A DNA stretch of 44,424 bases, taken from contig JAICYJ010000001.1 of assembly GCA_025934255.1 (NCBI GenBank), forward strand, positions 1-44,424, written 5' to 3'. The notes under the pieces were generated by a model that ran no database searches, was not told where the DNA came from, and was given only the letters and a program-made list of their open reading frames with translations. Positions within the stretch are counted from its first letter, which is position 1, and each line of letters starts with the position of its first letter. The stretch comes from Thermoleophilia bacterium. Its GTDB lineage: Bacteria; Actinomycetota; Thermoleophilia; Gaiellales; JAICJC01. A program made the translations under genes and the position numbers. This document shows, in pieces, positions 23,918-30,737 of the stretch.

Positions 23918-25033
23918 GTGATCGGTGCGACCCTCACGAGCCCGGTGCAGCTGGCCCTGGACAAGGCGCTGTCCGGCGAGCGCATCTCCGACGACGACGC
24001 GCGCACGCTGCTCGAGTCGCGCGAGCTGGTGCGGATCGGACGCGCCGCCCACGAGCTGCGCTGCCGGCGGACGCCCGCCGACCGGGTCACGTTCATCGTC
24101 GACCGCAACCTCAACTACACGAACATCTGTTACACCGACTGCAACTTCTGCGCCTTCTACCGCCGGCCCGGTGACACGCGCGAGGGCTACACGCTGCCGC
24201 GGCCGGTGATCTACAAGAAGATCGAGGAGACGCTGGCGCTGGGTGGGACGGCGCTGCTGATGCAGGGTGGCCACAACCCGGAGCTCGGCATCGACTGGTA
24301 TGAGGACCTGTTCCGGTCGATCAAGGCGCGCTACCCGATCCACCTGCACGCGCTGTCGCCGAGCGAGGTGCAGCACATCGCGCGCAAGGCCAAGCTGACG
24401 CCGTCCGAGACGCTGTCGCGTCTGCGCGACGCCGGCCTCGACTCGCTGCCCGGCGGCGGCGCCGAGATCCTGGTCGACCGCGTGCGCACCATCATCTCGC
24501 CGATCAAGACCACCTCCGACGAGTGGCTGGGGATCATGCGCGCGGCCCACCGCCTCGGCATGAGCACCACCGCCACCATGATGTGGGGCCACGTCGAGAC
24601 GCTGGACGAGCGGATCGAGCACCTGCGGCGGATCCGCGAGCTGCAGGACGAGATGCACGGCTTTCGCGCCTTCATCAGCTGGACGTTCCAGCCCGACAAC
24701 ACGGAGCTGGCGCAGCAGGTGACGTGGTATCCGACCAGCTTCGACTACCTGCTGATGCAGGCCGTCAGCCGCATCTACCTCGACAACGTCGACCACATCC
24801 AGAGCTCGTGGGTGACGCAGGGCATCAAGATCGGTCAGGTGGCGCTGTTCTACGGCGCCGACGACATGGGCTCGATCATGATCGAGGAGAACGTGGTCTC
24901 GGCCGCGGGCACGACCCACCGGGCGGGGGTCGAGGACTTCCTGCACACGATCCGAAACGCGGGCTTCCGGCCGTCGCAGCGAGACACGCTGTACCGGACT
25001 GTGCGCGACTTCCCGCTCGCCGCCGCGTCGTGA
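23918..25033 (+). CDS. mqnC: Cyclic dehypoxanthinyl futalosine synthase (radical SAM)
   Basis: A 371-residue radical SAM enzyme that cyclises dehypoxanthinyl futalosine to form the naphthalene precursor ring of menaquinone. The cluster cysteines are C71, C75 and C78 (NICYTDCNFCAFYR). MqnC-specific stretches are VDRNLNYTNICYTDCNFCAF, LLMQGGHNPELGIDWYEDLF, HALSPSEVQHIA, LPGGGAEILVDRVR, TTATMMWGHVETLDER and FISWTFQPDNTEL. It stands alone from mqnEA but within 6 kb. Its stop overlaps the next GTG, so it heads a four-gene operon (SRPBCC protein, methyltransferase, DedA). mqnB, whose product it would need upstream, is not in the window. Confidence 0.95.
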   Translation: MIGATLTSPVQLALDKALSGERISDDDARTLLESRELVRIGRAAHELRCRRTPADRVTFIVDRNLNYTNICYTDCNFCAFYRRPGDTREGYTLPRPVIYKKIEETLALGGTALLMQGGHNPELGIDWYEDLFRSIKARYPIHLHALSPSEVQHIARKAKLTPSETLSRLRDAGLDSLPGGGAEILVDRVRTIISPIKTTSDEWLGIMRAAHRLGMSTTATMMWGHVETLDERIEHLRRIRELQDEMHGFRAFISWTFQPDNTELAQQVTWYPTSFDYLLMQAVSRIYLDNVDHIQSSWVTQGIKIGQVALFYGADDMGSIMIEENVVSAAGTTHRAGVEDFLHTIRNAGFRPSQRDTLYRTVRDFPLAAAS

Positions 25034-25437
25034 AGGCGTCCGTCTCGAGGCGGATGCCATCGGCCGCCCCGCAGGACGTCTGGGACGTGATCAGCGATCC
25101 CCACCGCCACGTGCGCACCCTGCCGACGTCGGTGTCGCAGGTCGAGGTGCTCGGCTCCGGTGAGATCTCATGCACGGTGTCGGCGATGGGCAAGAGCGAG
25201 CGGATGCTGGTGCGGCGGACGAAGCTGGAGCCGCCGCGGCGCCTGGTCGAGCAGCGGGTGGACGGCACCCGTGAGGGCACCACCGAGTTCGTGGTCGAGC
25301 CGGACGGCAGCGGCAGCCGCGTCACGGTCACCGCCGACGTCGCGCTGCCGCGGCTGCTGGCGGGGCTGGCCAAGGCGCCGATCGAGCAGGGCCTCAGCCG
25401 GCAGCTGGAGCTGCTCGAGCAGGAGGCATCGTCGTGA
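25030..25437 (+). CDS. SRPBCC-superfamily (polyketide cyclase/START-like) protein
   Basis: A 135-residue single-domain protein with the helix-grip pattern: a leading strand (VKASVSRRMPSAAPQDVWDV), DVWDVISDPHRHVRTLP as first helices, repeated beta strands (VSQVEVLG, ISCTVSAM, RRTKLEPPRRLVEQRV, TEFVVEPDGSGSRVTVTADV), and a long C-terminal helix (LLAGLAKAPIEQGLSRQLELLEQEA). Such domains bind hydrophobic ligands. Position between mqnC and a UbiE-like methyltransferase, with GTGA overlaps on both sides, makes binding of a quinone or its precursor plausible, as for the COQ10-like proteins in ubiquinone systems, but there is no direct evidence. Confidence 0.75.
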   Translation: MKASVSRRMPSAAPQDVWDVISDPHRHVRTLPTSVSQVEVLGSGEISCTVSAMGKSERMLVRRTKLEPPRRLVEQRVDGTREGTTEFVVEPDGSGSRVTVTADVALPRLLAGLAKAPIEQGLSRQLELLEQEASS

Positions 25438-26258
25438 GCAGCGCCATGGACTGGGCGGCGAACGACCCCGGCGCGCCGGCCAGCTACGAGCGGTATCTGG
25501 CGCCGGCCATGTTCGTGCCCCTGGCCGAGGCGGTGGCCGATGCGGTCGAGGTCAGCCCCGGCGAGCGCGCGCTCGACGTCGCCTGCGGGACGGGTGTGCT
25601 CACCCGCACGATCGCCTCCCGCAGCGGCTCCGGCGGGCGCGTCACCGGCCTGGATCTGGGCGAGGGCATGCTCCAGCGGGCGCGCACGTGGCCGCCCGTC
25701 GAGGGTGATGCCCCGATCGACTACGTGCAGGGCTCGGCCGACGGACTCCCGTTCGACGACGGGGCGTTCACCCTGGTCACCTGCCAGCAGGGGCTGCAGT
25801 TCTTCCCGGACCGCGACGCGGCGCTGCGCGAGTTTCGCCGGGTGCTCGCGCCGGGCGGCCGGCTGGCGATCGCATGCTGGACCGACCTGCCGGACACGGC
25901 CGGGTGGTATGCCCTGACCGAGGCGATCGATCGCCACATCGGCCGCGACGTCGCGGACATCCTGCGCGCGCCCTACGGGCTATCCGATCCGGGCGAGCTG
26001 CGGCGGCTGCTGGAGGAGGCGGGCTACGACGACGTCGTGATCGAGATCGAGCGGGTGCGGGCCCGGTTCGCCGGTGGCCCGCAGCAGTTCGCCGCCGGGG
26101 TTGCCGGGTCGAACCCCGCCGCCGGCCCGTTCGCCGCAGCCGGCGATGAACGGCGGGCGGCCGTCGTCACCGAGCTGGCACCGCGGCTGGAGCACCTCCG
26201 CGCCGACGGCCACATCACGTTCGAGATGCCCTCCCTGATCGCCCTGGCGCGTGTCTGA
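25434..26258 (+). CDS. Class I SAM-dependent methyltransferase (UbiE-like)
   Basis: A 274-residue methyltransferase. Motif I is ALDVACGTGVLTRTIA (about 41-56), followed by VTGLDLGEGMLQRA, IDYVQGSADGLPFDDGAFTLV, the FFPDRDAALREFRRVLAPGGRL stretch (in part) and IACWTDL. The tail from about residue 165 (RAPYGLSDPGELRRLLEEAG) is typical of small-molecule methyltransferases acting on hydrophobic substrates. Since menG is present at 13173, this one probably does something else. Its GTG overlaps the SRPBCC stop, so it is part of the mqnC operon. An ATG four codons in is an alternative start. Substrate unknown. Confidence 0.85.
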   Translation: MSSAMDWAANDPGAPASYERYLAPAMFVPLAEAVADAVEVSPGERALDVACGTGVLTRTIASRSGSGGRVTGLDLGEGMLQRARTWPPVEGDAPIDYVQGSADGLPFDDGAFTLVTCQQGLQFFPDRDAALREFRRVLAPGGRLAIACWTDLPDTAGWYALTEAIDRHIGRDVADILRAPYGLSDPGELRRLLEEAGYDDVVIEIERVRARFAGGPQQFAAGVAGSNPAAGPFAAAGDERRAAVVTELAPRLEHLRADGHITFEMPSLIALARV

Positions 26259-26264
26259 CCGGCC

Positions 26265-26858
26265 GTGCTGAACTCACTGGCGAACTGGGTGCAGGACCAG
26301 GTGGCGGCGCATGGCCTGAGCGCCGTCTTCGTGCTGATGGTGCTCGAGAGCGCGTGCATCCCGATTCCGAGCGAGGTGACGATGGTGTACGCCGGCTACC
26401 TGGTGTCGCAGGGCGACCTGGTGTTCTGGCAGGCGGTGCTGGTGGGCGCGTTCGCCAACCTCGTGGGCTCGTGGATCGCCTGGGGGGTGGGGGCCTACGG
26501 CGTCGACTACGCGATCCTGCGGTACGACCACAGCACCAGGCGCATCGACCAGGCGCAGCGATGGTTCGACCGTTACGGCTCGCCGGTGGTGTTCTTCGCG
26601 CGGATGGTGCCGCTGGTGCGCACGTTCATCTCGCTGCCGGCCGGGGTGGCGCGGATGCCGCTGCGGCGGTTCTCGGTGCTGACCTTCCTGGGATGCCTGC
26701 CGTGGTGCTTCCTGCTGGTCTGGATCGGCGACGCGGCGGGCGCGAACTGGGACACCTGGCACCACCGGCTGGGCTACCTCGACTACCTGGTCGCGGTGGC
26801 TGCGGTGGCGCTCGCGGGCTGGTGGCTACTGCGACGACGGCGGCAGTCGGCCGTCTAG
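26265..26858 (+). CDS. DedA/SNARE-associated family membrane protein
   Basis: A 197-residue DedA-family protein with about five hydrophobic segments. Family marks: VLESACIPIPSEVTMVYAGYLV (in part) with E and P residues in the first re-entrant region, AFANLVGSWIAWGVGAYGVDY, FDRYGSPVVFFARMVPLVRTFIS, the basic F-x-R-x-x-P-x-x-R motif, and PAGVARMPLRRF. DedA proteins include phospholipid and undecaprenyl-phosphate transporters or flippases; no finer assignment is possible. It is the last gene of the mqnC operon, 6 bp after the methyltransferase. GTG start. The TAG stop forms the first half of the -10 box of the next gene. Confidence 0.92.
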   Translation: MLNSLANWVQDQVAAHGLSAVFVLMVLESACIPIPSEVTMVYAGYLVSQGDLVFWQAVLVGAFANLVGSWIAWGVGAYGVDYAILRYDHSTRRIDQAQRWFDRYGSPVVFFARMVPLVRTFISLPAGVARMPLRRFSVLTFLGCLPWCFLLVWIGDAAGANWDTWHHRLGYLDYLVAVAAVALAGWWLLRRRRQSAV

Positions 26859-26861
26859 ACT
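26856..26861 (+). promoter_or_regulatory. -10 box TAGACT overlapping the DedA stop codon
   Basis: The TAG stop of the DedA gene is the first half of TAGACT. The next start codon (GTG 26872) lies 10 nt after the box. Confidence 0.4.
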
Positions 26862-26871
26862 CGTCCTCCTT

Positions 26872-27981
26872 GTGTCGGTTCCTTTGATGGATATCAAGGC
26901 GCAGTACGAGGATCTGCTGCCCGAGATAAAGCAGCTCGTCGGCGACGTGATCGACTCCGGCCGGTTCATCCTCGGCCCCAACGTGCGGGCGCTCGAGGTC
27001 GAGGTGGCGGCGTCGGTCGGCTACGGGCACGCGGTGGCCGTCGCAAACGGCACCGACGCGCTCGAGCTGGGCCTGCAGGCGCTCGGCATCGGCCCCGGGG
27101 ATGAGGTCGTGACCACCGCCTACACCTTCTTTGCGACCGCCGAGGCGATCGCGCGCCGCGGCGCGACGCCGGTGTTCGCCGACATCGACCCGGTGTCCCT
27201 GTGCCTCGACCCGGACGCGGCCGAGGCGGCCATCACGGAGCGCACGCGGGCCGTGATGCCCGTCCACATCTTCGGCCAGACCGCCGACCTGCGTGCCTTC
27301 CGGGAGCTGGCCGACCGGCACGGGATCGCGCTGATCGAGGATGCGGCGCAGGCCTTCGGGGCGACCTTCGAGGGCTACCGGGCCGGCAGCTACGGCGACG
27401 TGGCCACGTTCTCGTTCTTCCCGACCAAGAATTTCCCGGCGATGGGCGACGCCGGCATGGCGATCGCCTCCAGCGAGGAGATCGCCGAGAAGGTGCGGCT
27501 GCTGCGGTTTCACGGGTCGCGCGACAAGCGGGTGTTCGAGCAGATCGGCGTCAACTCGCGGCTGGACGAGATGCAGGCGGTGATCCTGCGGCGGTTCCTG
27601 CCCGAGGTGGACGGATGGAACGAGCGCCGCATGGCGGCGGCGGCCCGCTATCGCGAGCTGGGCCTGGGCGAGCACGTGTCGCTGCCCGAGGTCGCTCCCG
27701 GGCGCTCGCACATCTACCACCTGTACGTGGTGCGGACGCCGGCCCGCGAGCAGCTGCAGCGGCGGCTGAAGGAGGCGGGGGTCGCGTCGGCCGTGTACTA
27801 CGGCCAGCCGCACCACCTGCAGCCGGTGTTCCGGCAGCTGGGCTACCGGGAGGGATCGCTGCCGGTGACGGAGGCGGCGTCCCGCGAGGGGCTGGCGCTG
27901 CCGATGTTCCCGACGCTCGTCGAGGAGCAGCAGCGCGAGGTCGTGAACGCCGTGCGCGGCGCGGCCTCGGCGGCGGCGTAG
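26872..27981 (+). CDS. DegT/DnrJ/EryC1/StrS-family sugar aminotransferase
   Basis: A 369-residue PLP-dependent aminotransferase of the nucleotide-sugar type (keto sugar to amino sugar). Marks: VPLMDIKAQYEDLLPEI at the N-terminus, GRFILGPNVRALEVEVA, VANGTDALELGLQALGIGPGDEV (in part), TTAYTFFATAEAI, MPVHIFGQTADL, LIEDAAQAFGA, and the PLP lysine K186 in FFPTKNFPAMGDAG (usually FxPxKNLG; here Phe-Pro replace Leu-Gly). GVNSRLDEMQA-type stretch (GVNSRLDEMQAVIL) and IYHLYVV follow. It leads into the polysaccharide region and would supply an amino sugar. It could be a TDP- or UDP-sugar enzyme; the substrate cannot be told. Confidence 0.92.
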   Translation: MSVPLMDIKAQYEDLLPEIKQLVGDVIDSGRFILGPNVRALEVEVAASVGYGHAVAVANGTDALELGLQALGIGPGDEVVTTAYTFFATAEAIARRGATPVFADIDPVSLCLDPDAAEAAITERTRAVMPVHIFGQTADLRAFRELADRHGIALIEDAAQAFGATFEGYRAGSYGDVATFSFFPTKNFPAMGDAGMAIASSEEIAEKVRLLRFHGSRDKRVFEQIGVNSRLDEMQAVILRRFLPEVDGWNERRMAAAARYRELGLGEHVSLPEVAPGRSHIYHLYVVRTPAREQLQRRLKEAGVASAVYYGQPHHLQPVFRQLGYREGSLPVTEAASREGLALPMFPTLVEEQQREVVNAVRGAASAAA

Positions 27982-27984
27982 CAT
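27979..27984 (+). promoter_or_regulatory. -10 box TAGCAT overlapping the aminotransferase stop codon
   Basis: The aminotransferase TAG stop is the first half of TAGCAT, and the DUF354 start GTG 27994 lies 9 nt after the box. Confidence 0.4.
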
Positions 27985-27993
27985 CTGACGCCC

Positions 27994-29010
27994 GTGCGCG
28001 TCTGGATCGACCTCACCAACTCGCCCCACGTGCCCATCTTCGCGCCGCTGGTGCGCCGGATGCACGCGCGTGGGTGGGACGTGTCGGTGACGGCGCGGGC
28101 GTTCGCGCAGACGATCTCGCTGCTGGAGCTGCACGGGATCGAGCACACGGTGGTCGGGCATCACGGCGGCGGGTCGCGGCTGGGCAAGGCGCGGGCGGCG
28201 GCCGGCAGGGTGACGGCGATGACGCGGTTCGGGCGGCGTGGCCGCTTCGACGTGGCGTGGGCGCACGGGTCGACCGACCTGCCGATGGCGTGTCGCGCGC
28301 TGCGGGTGCCGAACACGACCATGTTCGACTACGAGTACGCGCGGCTGCAGCACAGGCTCAACTGCCGGCTGGCGCAGCGGGTGCTGATGCCCGACGCGAT
28401 CCCCCCCGAGCGGGTGGCCGGGTACGGCGCGCGGCCGCCCAAGCTGGTCACGTACCCGGGCCTCAAGGAGGAGTACTACCTGGCCAACTTCCGGCCGGAT
28501 GCGGCCGTGCCCGCGGCGCTGGGGCTGGACGGGGAGCGGATCGGGCTGGTGCTGCGACCGCCGGCCGACCTGGCCCTCTACCACCGGTTCGAGAACCCGC
28601 TGTTCGACGCGCTGCTCGAGCAGCTGGGCCGGAGCGAGCGGGTGCACGGGGTGGTGCTGCCGCGGACGCCGGATCAGGCAGAGCGGATCCGGGCGATGGC
28701 GCTGCCGTCGCTGCTGGTGCCGGAGTCGGCGGTGGACGGCCAGAGCCTGGTGGCGGGCGCCGATCTCGTGATCAGCGCAGGCGGCACCATGAACCGCGAG
28801 GCGGTGGTGCTGGGCACGCCGGTCTACACGACGTTCGCCGGGCGGCTGGGCGGGGTCGACGAGCGGTTGATCGCGGAGGGGCGGCTGCGCCCGCTGGAGC
28901 GGCTGGACGATCTGGTGCTGGAACGCAAGCCCGCGTCCGCACACGAGCGCGTCCGGCGCGACCCCGACCGCCTGATCGACCTGGCCGTGCAGGGCCTCGT
29001 GCGACGCTGA
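27994..29010 (+). CDS. DUF354 family protein (GT-B-like, predicted glycosyltransferase/epimerase fold)
   Basis: A 338-residue DUF354 protein. Marks are the opening MRVWIDLTNSPHVPIFAPLV, GWDVSVTARAFAQTISLLE, HGIEHTVVGHHGG, DVAWAHGSTDLPMACRALR, MFDYEYARLQHRL, VLMPDAIPPE, YPGLKEEYYL and ADLVISAGGTMNREAVVLGTPVY. The last stretch is similar to the donor-binding region of MurG- and WecB-like GT-B proteins, so a sugar-nucleotide role is likely. DUF354 genes often lie in polysaccharide or S-layer glycan clusters, as here. Activity has not been inferred beyond that. Cytoplasmic, no signal peptide. Confidence 0.88.
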   Translation: MRVWIDLTNSPHVPIFAPLVRRMHARGWDVSVTARAFAQTISLLELHGIEHTVVGHHGGGSRLGKARAAAGRVTAMTRFGRRGRFDVAWAHGSTDLPMACRALRVPNTTMFDYEYARLQHRLNCRLAQRVLMPDAIPPERVAGYGARPPKLVTYPGLKEEYYLANFRPDAAVPAALGLDGERIGLVLRPPADLALYHRFENPLFDALLEQLGRSERVHGVVLPRTPDQAERIRAMALPSLLVPESAVDGQSLVAGADLVISAGGTMNREAVVLGTPVYTTFAGRLGGVDERLIAEGRLRPLERLDDLVLERKPASAHERVRRDPDRLIDLAVQGLVRR

Positions 29011-29076
29011 CCAGCAGCCGCCCATAAGCGTTTCGACGCCTTTCGCAGACGGCGGGCGGCGCGCGGGTGGAACGGA

Positions 29077-29089
29077 GGTGCCGGGCACC
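29077..29089. repeat. Palindrome GGTGCCGGGCACC
   Basis: A 13-bp near-perfect palindrome preceded by TGGAACGGA. Its reverse complement occurs at 29185-29197 preceded by TGGAACG, so the two copies form both a direct and an inverted repeat within one 215-bp gap. Between them lie GTCAC-ACGC-GTGAC and GTCACG-TCGT-CGTGAC hairpins. Confidence 0.5.
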
Positions 29090-29184
29090 GTCGTCACACG
29101 CGTGACCTCGGCGTCACGTCGTCGTGACGGAATCCGGCCGAAACACGCGCGTGGGCGTCACGGCGGTCGCACGGCTGATGGAAC

Positions 29185-29197
29185 GGTGCCCGGCACC
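29185..29197. repeat. Palindrome GGTGCCCGGCACC (second copy)
   Basis: Exact reverse complement of the copy at 29077-29089, 96 bp away, 16 bp before the LysR operator. Confidence 0.5.
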
Positions 29198-29212
29198 TGT
29201 CTATCACCTGCG

Positions 29213-29227
29213 ATAAGCTTTGCTTAT
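29213..29227 (+). promoter_or_regulatory. LysR-type autoregulatory operator overlapping promoter and start codon
   Basis: ATAAGC-TTT-GCTTAT is a perfect inverted repeat and contains the T-N11-A form of LysR-type boxes (T29214, A29226). It covers the -10 box TAAGCT (29214-29219) and the first two bases of the ATG at 29226. Binding here would block transcription start, the classical negative autoregulation of LysR genes. The A/T-rich motif stands out in this GC-rich DNA. Confidence 0.55.
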
Positions 29228-30125
29228 GGATCTGCGACAGCTGCGCACGCTTGCCGAGGTGGCCGACCGTGGCTCGTTCTCGGCCGCAGCCGAGGCGCTG
29301 GGCGTCAGCCAGCCGGCCGTAAGCCAGCAGATACGGGCGCTCGAGCGTGAGATCGGCGAGCCGCTGCTCGACCGTGGCGGCCGTGGCGCGCGCCTCACCG
29401 ACCGGGGCGTGATGGTGCAGCGCTACGCGCAGCGGATGCTGGCGCTGTCCGACGAGTTCCAGCGCGAGCTGGCCGACGGGGACGGTGAGCTGACCGGGTC
29501 ATTGGTGGTGGGATCCAGCACGGGACTCGGCGAGCACGTGCTGCCGCTGCTGCTGGGCGGGTTCCGAGCGGAGCATCCGAAGGTGACGGTGTCGCTGCGG
29601 ATCGAGGCCACCTCGACGGTGATCGACCGGGTGCTGGCCCGCGAGCTCGAGCTGGGCGTGGTCGGCGCGACGCGACCCCACCGCGCCCTCACCTACGAGC
29701 CGTTCCTGCGCGACCGCGTGGTGCTGGCCGTACCGGCCGGCCACCGTTTCGCCGGTCGTACCGTCGAGCTGGCCGAGCTGGTGCGCGAGCCGCTGATCCT
29801 GATGCAGGCGGGGGCCGGCGTCCGCACGGTGATCGAGGAGGAGCTGCGCCGCGCCGGCGTGCGGCCCCGCGACCTGAACGTGGCCATGGAGCTGGGCCTG
29901 CAGGAGTCGGCCAAGGCGGCCGTCGAGGCCGGGTTCGGGGTCAGCTTCCTGTCGCAGCTGGCAGTCGAGCGGGAGCTCGAGCGCGGGGCGCTGGCCACGG
30001 CCGACGTGGCCGGGATCGACCCGGTGCGCGACTTCGCCACCGTGCGGCCGGCCACCCAGCAGCCGGGGCGCCTGGTGGCATCGTTCCTGGCCTGGAGCCA
30101 GTCCTGGCTGGCGCACAGGTTCTGA
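29226..30125 (+). CDS. LysR-family transcriptional regulator
   Basis: A 299-residue LysR-type regulator. The N-terminal winged HTH is clear: MDLRQLRTLAEVADRGSFSA, AAEALGVSQPAVSQQIRALE and GEPLLDRGGRGARLTDRG. A linker helix (MVQRYAQRMLALSDEFQREL) leads to the effector-binding domain (LVVGSSTGLGEHVLPLLLGG to the C-terminus), with the CysB/CysK-like wording EVDRVLARELELGVVG in part (STVIDRVLARELELGVVG). Target genes are unknown; neighbours are surface-glycan genes, transcribed on either strand. The ATG at 29226 is preferred over the in-frame TTG at 29220 because the operator and -10 box position it. A strong terminator hairpin follows. Confidence 0.94.
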   Translation: MDLRQLRTLAEVADRGSFSAAAEALGVSQPAVSQQIRALEREIGEPLLDRGGRGARLTDRGVMVQRYAQRMLALSDEFQRELADGDGELTGSLVVGSSTGLGEHVLPLLLGGFRAEHPKVTVSLRIEATSTVIDRVLARELELGVVGATRPHRALTYEPFLRDRVVLAVPAGHRFAGRTVELAELVREPLILMQAGAGVRTVIEEELRRAGVRPRDLNVAMELGLQESAKAAVEAGFGVSFLSQLAVERELERGALATADVAGIDPVRDFATVRPATQQPGRLVASFLAWSQSWLAHRF

Positions 30126-30134
30126 GCGTTTCAC

Positions 30135-30169
30135 GCGGCGGGCCGCCCCCAGGGAGGACGGCCCGCCGC
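30135..30169 (+). terminator. Terminator hairpin after the LysR gene
   Basis: GCGGCGGGCCG (30135-30145) pairs perfectly with CGGCCCGCCGC (30159-30169) around a 13-nt loop, starting 9 nt after the stop, and is followed by TTTC. It may serve both strands, as the small minus-strand gene at 30183 also ends here. Confidence 0.7.
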
Positions 30170-30182
30170 TTTCACGTCCCGG

Positions 30183-30356
30183 TCAGGCCGCGTCGCGAAG
30201 TTCGCGCTCGCCGCCGCTGGCCCGGGGCGGATCCTCTCCGTGGAAGTACCACGCCAGCAGTCGCTGGATCTCGATTGGATCGTGTTCGGGTATCTCGTCC
30301 ACCTGCGATGGCTGCACGGGTGCGAATTCCCGCGTGGGCTCTGCCTTGCTCATCAT
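30183..30356 (-). CDS. 57-residue acidic small protein, function unknown
   Basis: Frame opening MMSKAEPTREFAPVQPSQVD and ending GGERELRDAA; middle HDPIEIQRLLAWYFHGEDPP. It has an Ile/Leu/Trp-rich amphipathic stretch inside an acidic chain, no Cys, no membrane segment and no signal peptide. GGGGGGA lies about 9 nt before the start. The stop sits 13 bp from the shared terminator hairpin. It follows two coupled minus-strand genes (chain-length protein and a 90-residue protein) after 108 bp, so it may be the last gene of that unit or have its own promoter. No family recognised; a regulatory or RiPP-precursor role can be imagined but nothing supports it. Confidence 0.5.
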   Translation of the reverse strand: MMSKAEPTREFAPVQPSQVDEIPEHDPIEIQRLLAWYFHGEDPPRASGGERELRDAA

Positions 30357-30464
30357 CTGGTATTCCCCCCAGCGTGAGTTGGAATCGGATCGATCCCATC
30401 TACTGAAGAGATCGGGTCCAGGCCGGGATCGGCGTATCCCCCGTCCCGGTGTGCGAGGAACCGC
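30357..30464. other. 108-bp gap between two small minus-strand genes
   Basis: No ORF. Contains GATCGATC (about 30388-30396) and C-rich stretches (CCCCCC near the ribosome site of the 57-residue gene). No strong hairpin seen. Confidence 0.4.
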
Positions 30465-30737
30465 TTACGGGGATCCGGTTTCCCCCGTCCAGCTATCCAG
30501 CTCCTGCCAGTAGCTGCGGCTGAGCGCATCGGCCAGACGGGGGTCGGTGTGTGCTGCGTAGAAAACGTTTCGCTGAGTGTCGGCGCAGACCTCGATCTCG
30601 GACAGGCGCACGCCCGGGCCCAGCGCGACCACGATGTCGGCCGCCAGCTGGAGCTCGTCGGCGGTGTAGTGCTTGAAGTGCAGGTCGGGGGCGCGGTCGA
30701 GCAGCTCCGGCCACTCCGGACAGGAGCGGGTGCTCAT
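30465..30737 (-). CDS. 90-residue soluble protein coupled to the chain-length gene, function unknown
   Basis: Frame from ATG 30737, overlapping the stop of the Wzz-like gene (ATGA), to TAA 30465. It starts MSTRSCPEWPELLDRAPDL and continues FKHYTADELQLAADIVVALG, LSEIEVCADTQRNVFYAAHT and DPRLADALSRSYWQEL. Two cysteines, several acidic residues, mixed helix and strand pattern; no membrane segment. The sentence-like motif CPEWPELLDRAPDLHFKHYT suggests a conserved family, but I cannot name it. Translational coupling to a chain-length determinant suggests a partner or regulator of polysaccharide export, which is inference. Confidence 0.7.
   Translation of the reverse strand: MSTRSCPEWPELLDRAPDLHFKHYTADELQLAADIVVALGPGVRLSEIEVCADTQRNVFYAAHTDPRLADALSRSYWQELDSWTGETGSP

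Noticed and set aside
30172..30399. 75-codon minus-strand frame (starts MGSIRFQLTLGG)
   Set aside because: Arg/Gly/Thr-rich and without family likeness. The frame of the 57-residue acidic protein in the same place has better composition and a ribosome site.
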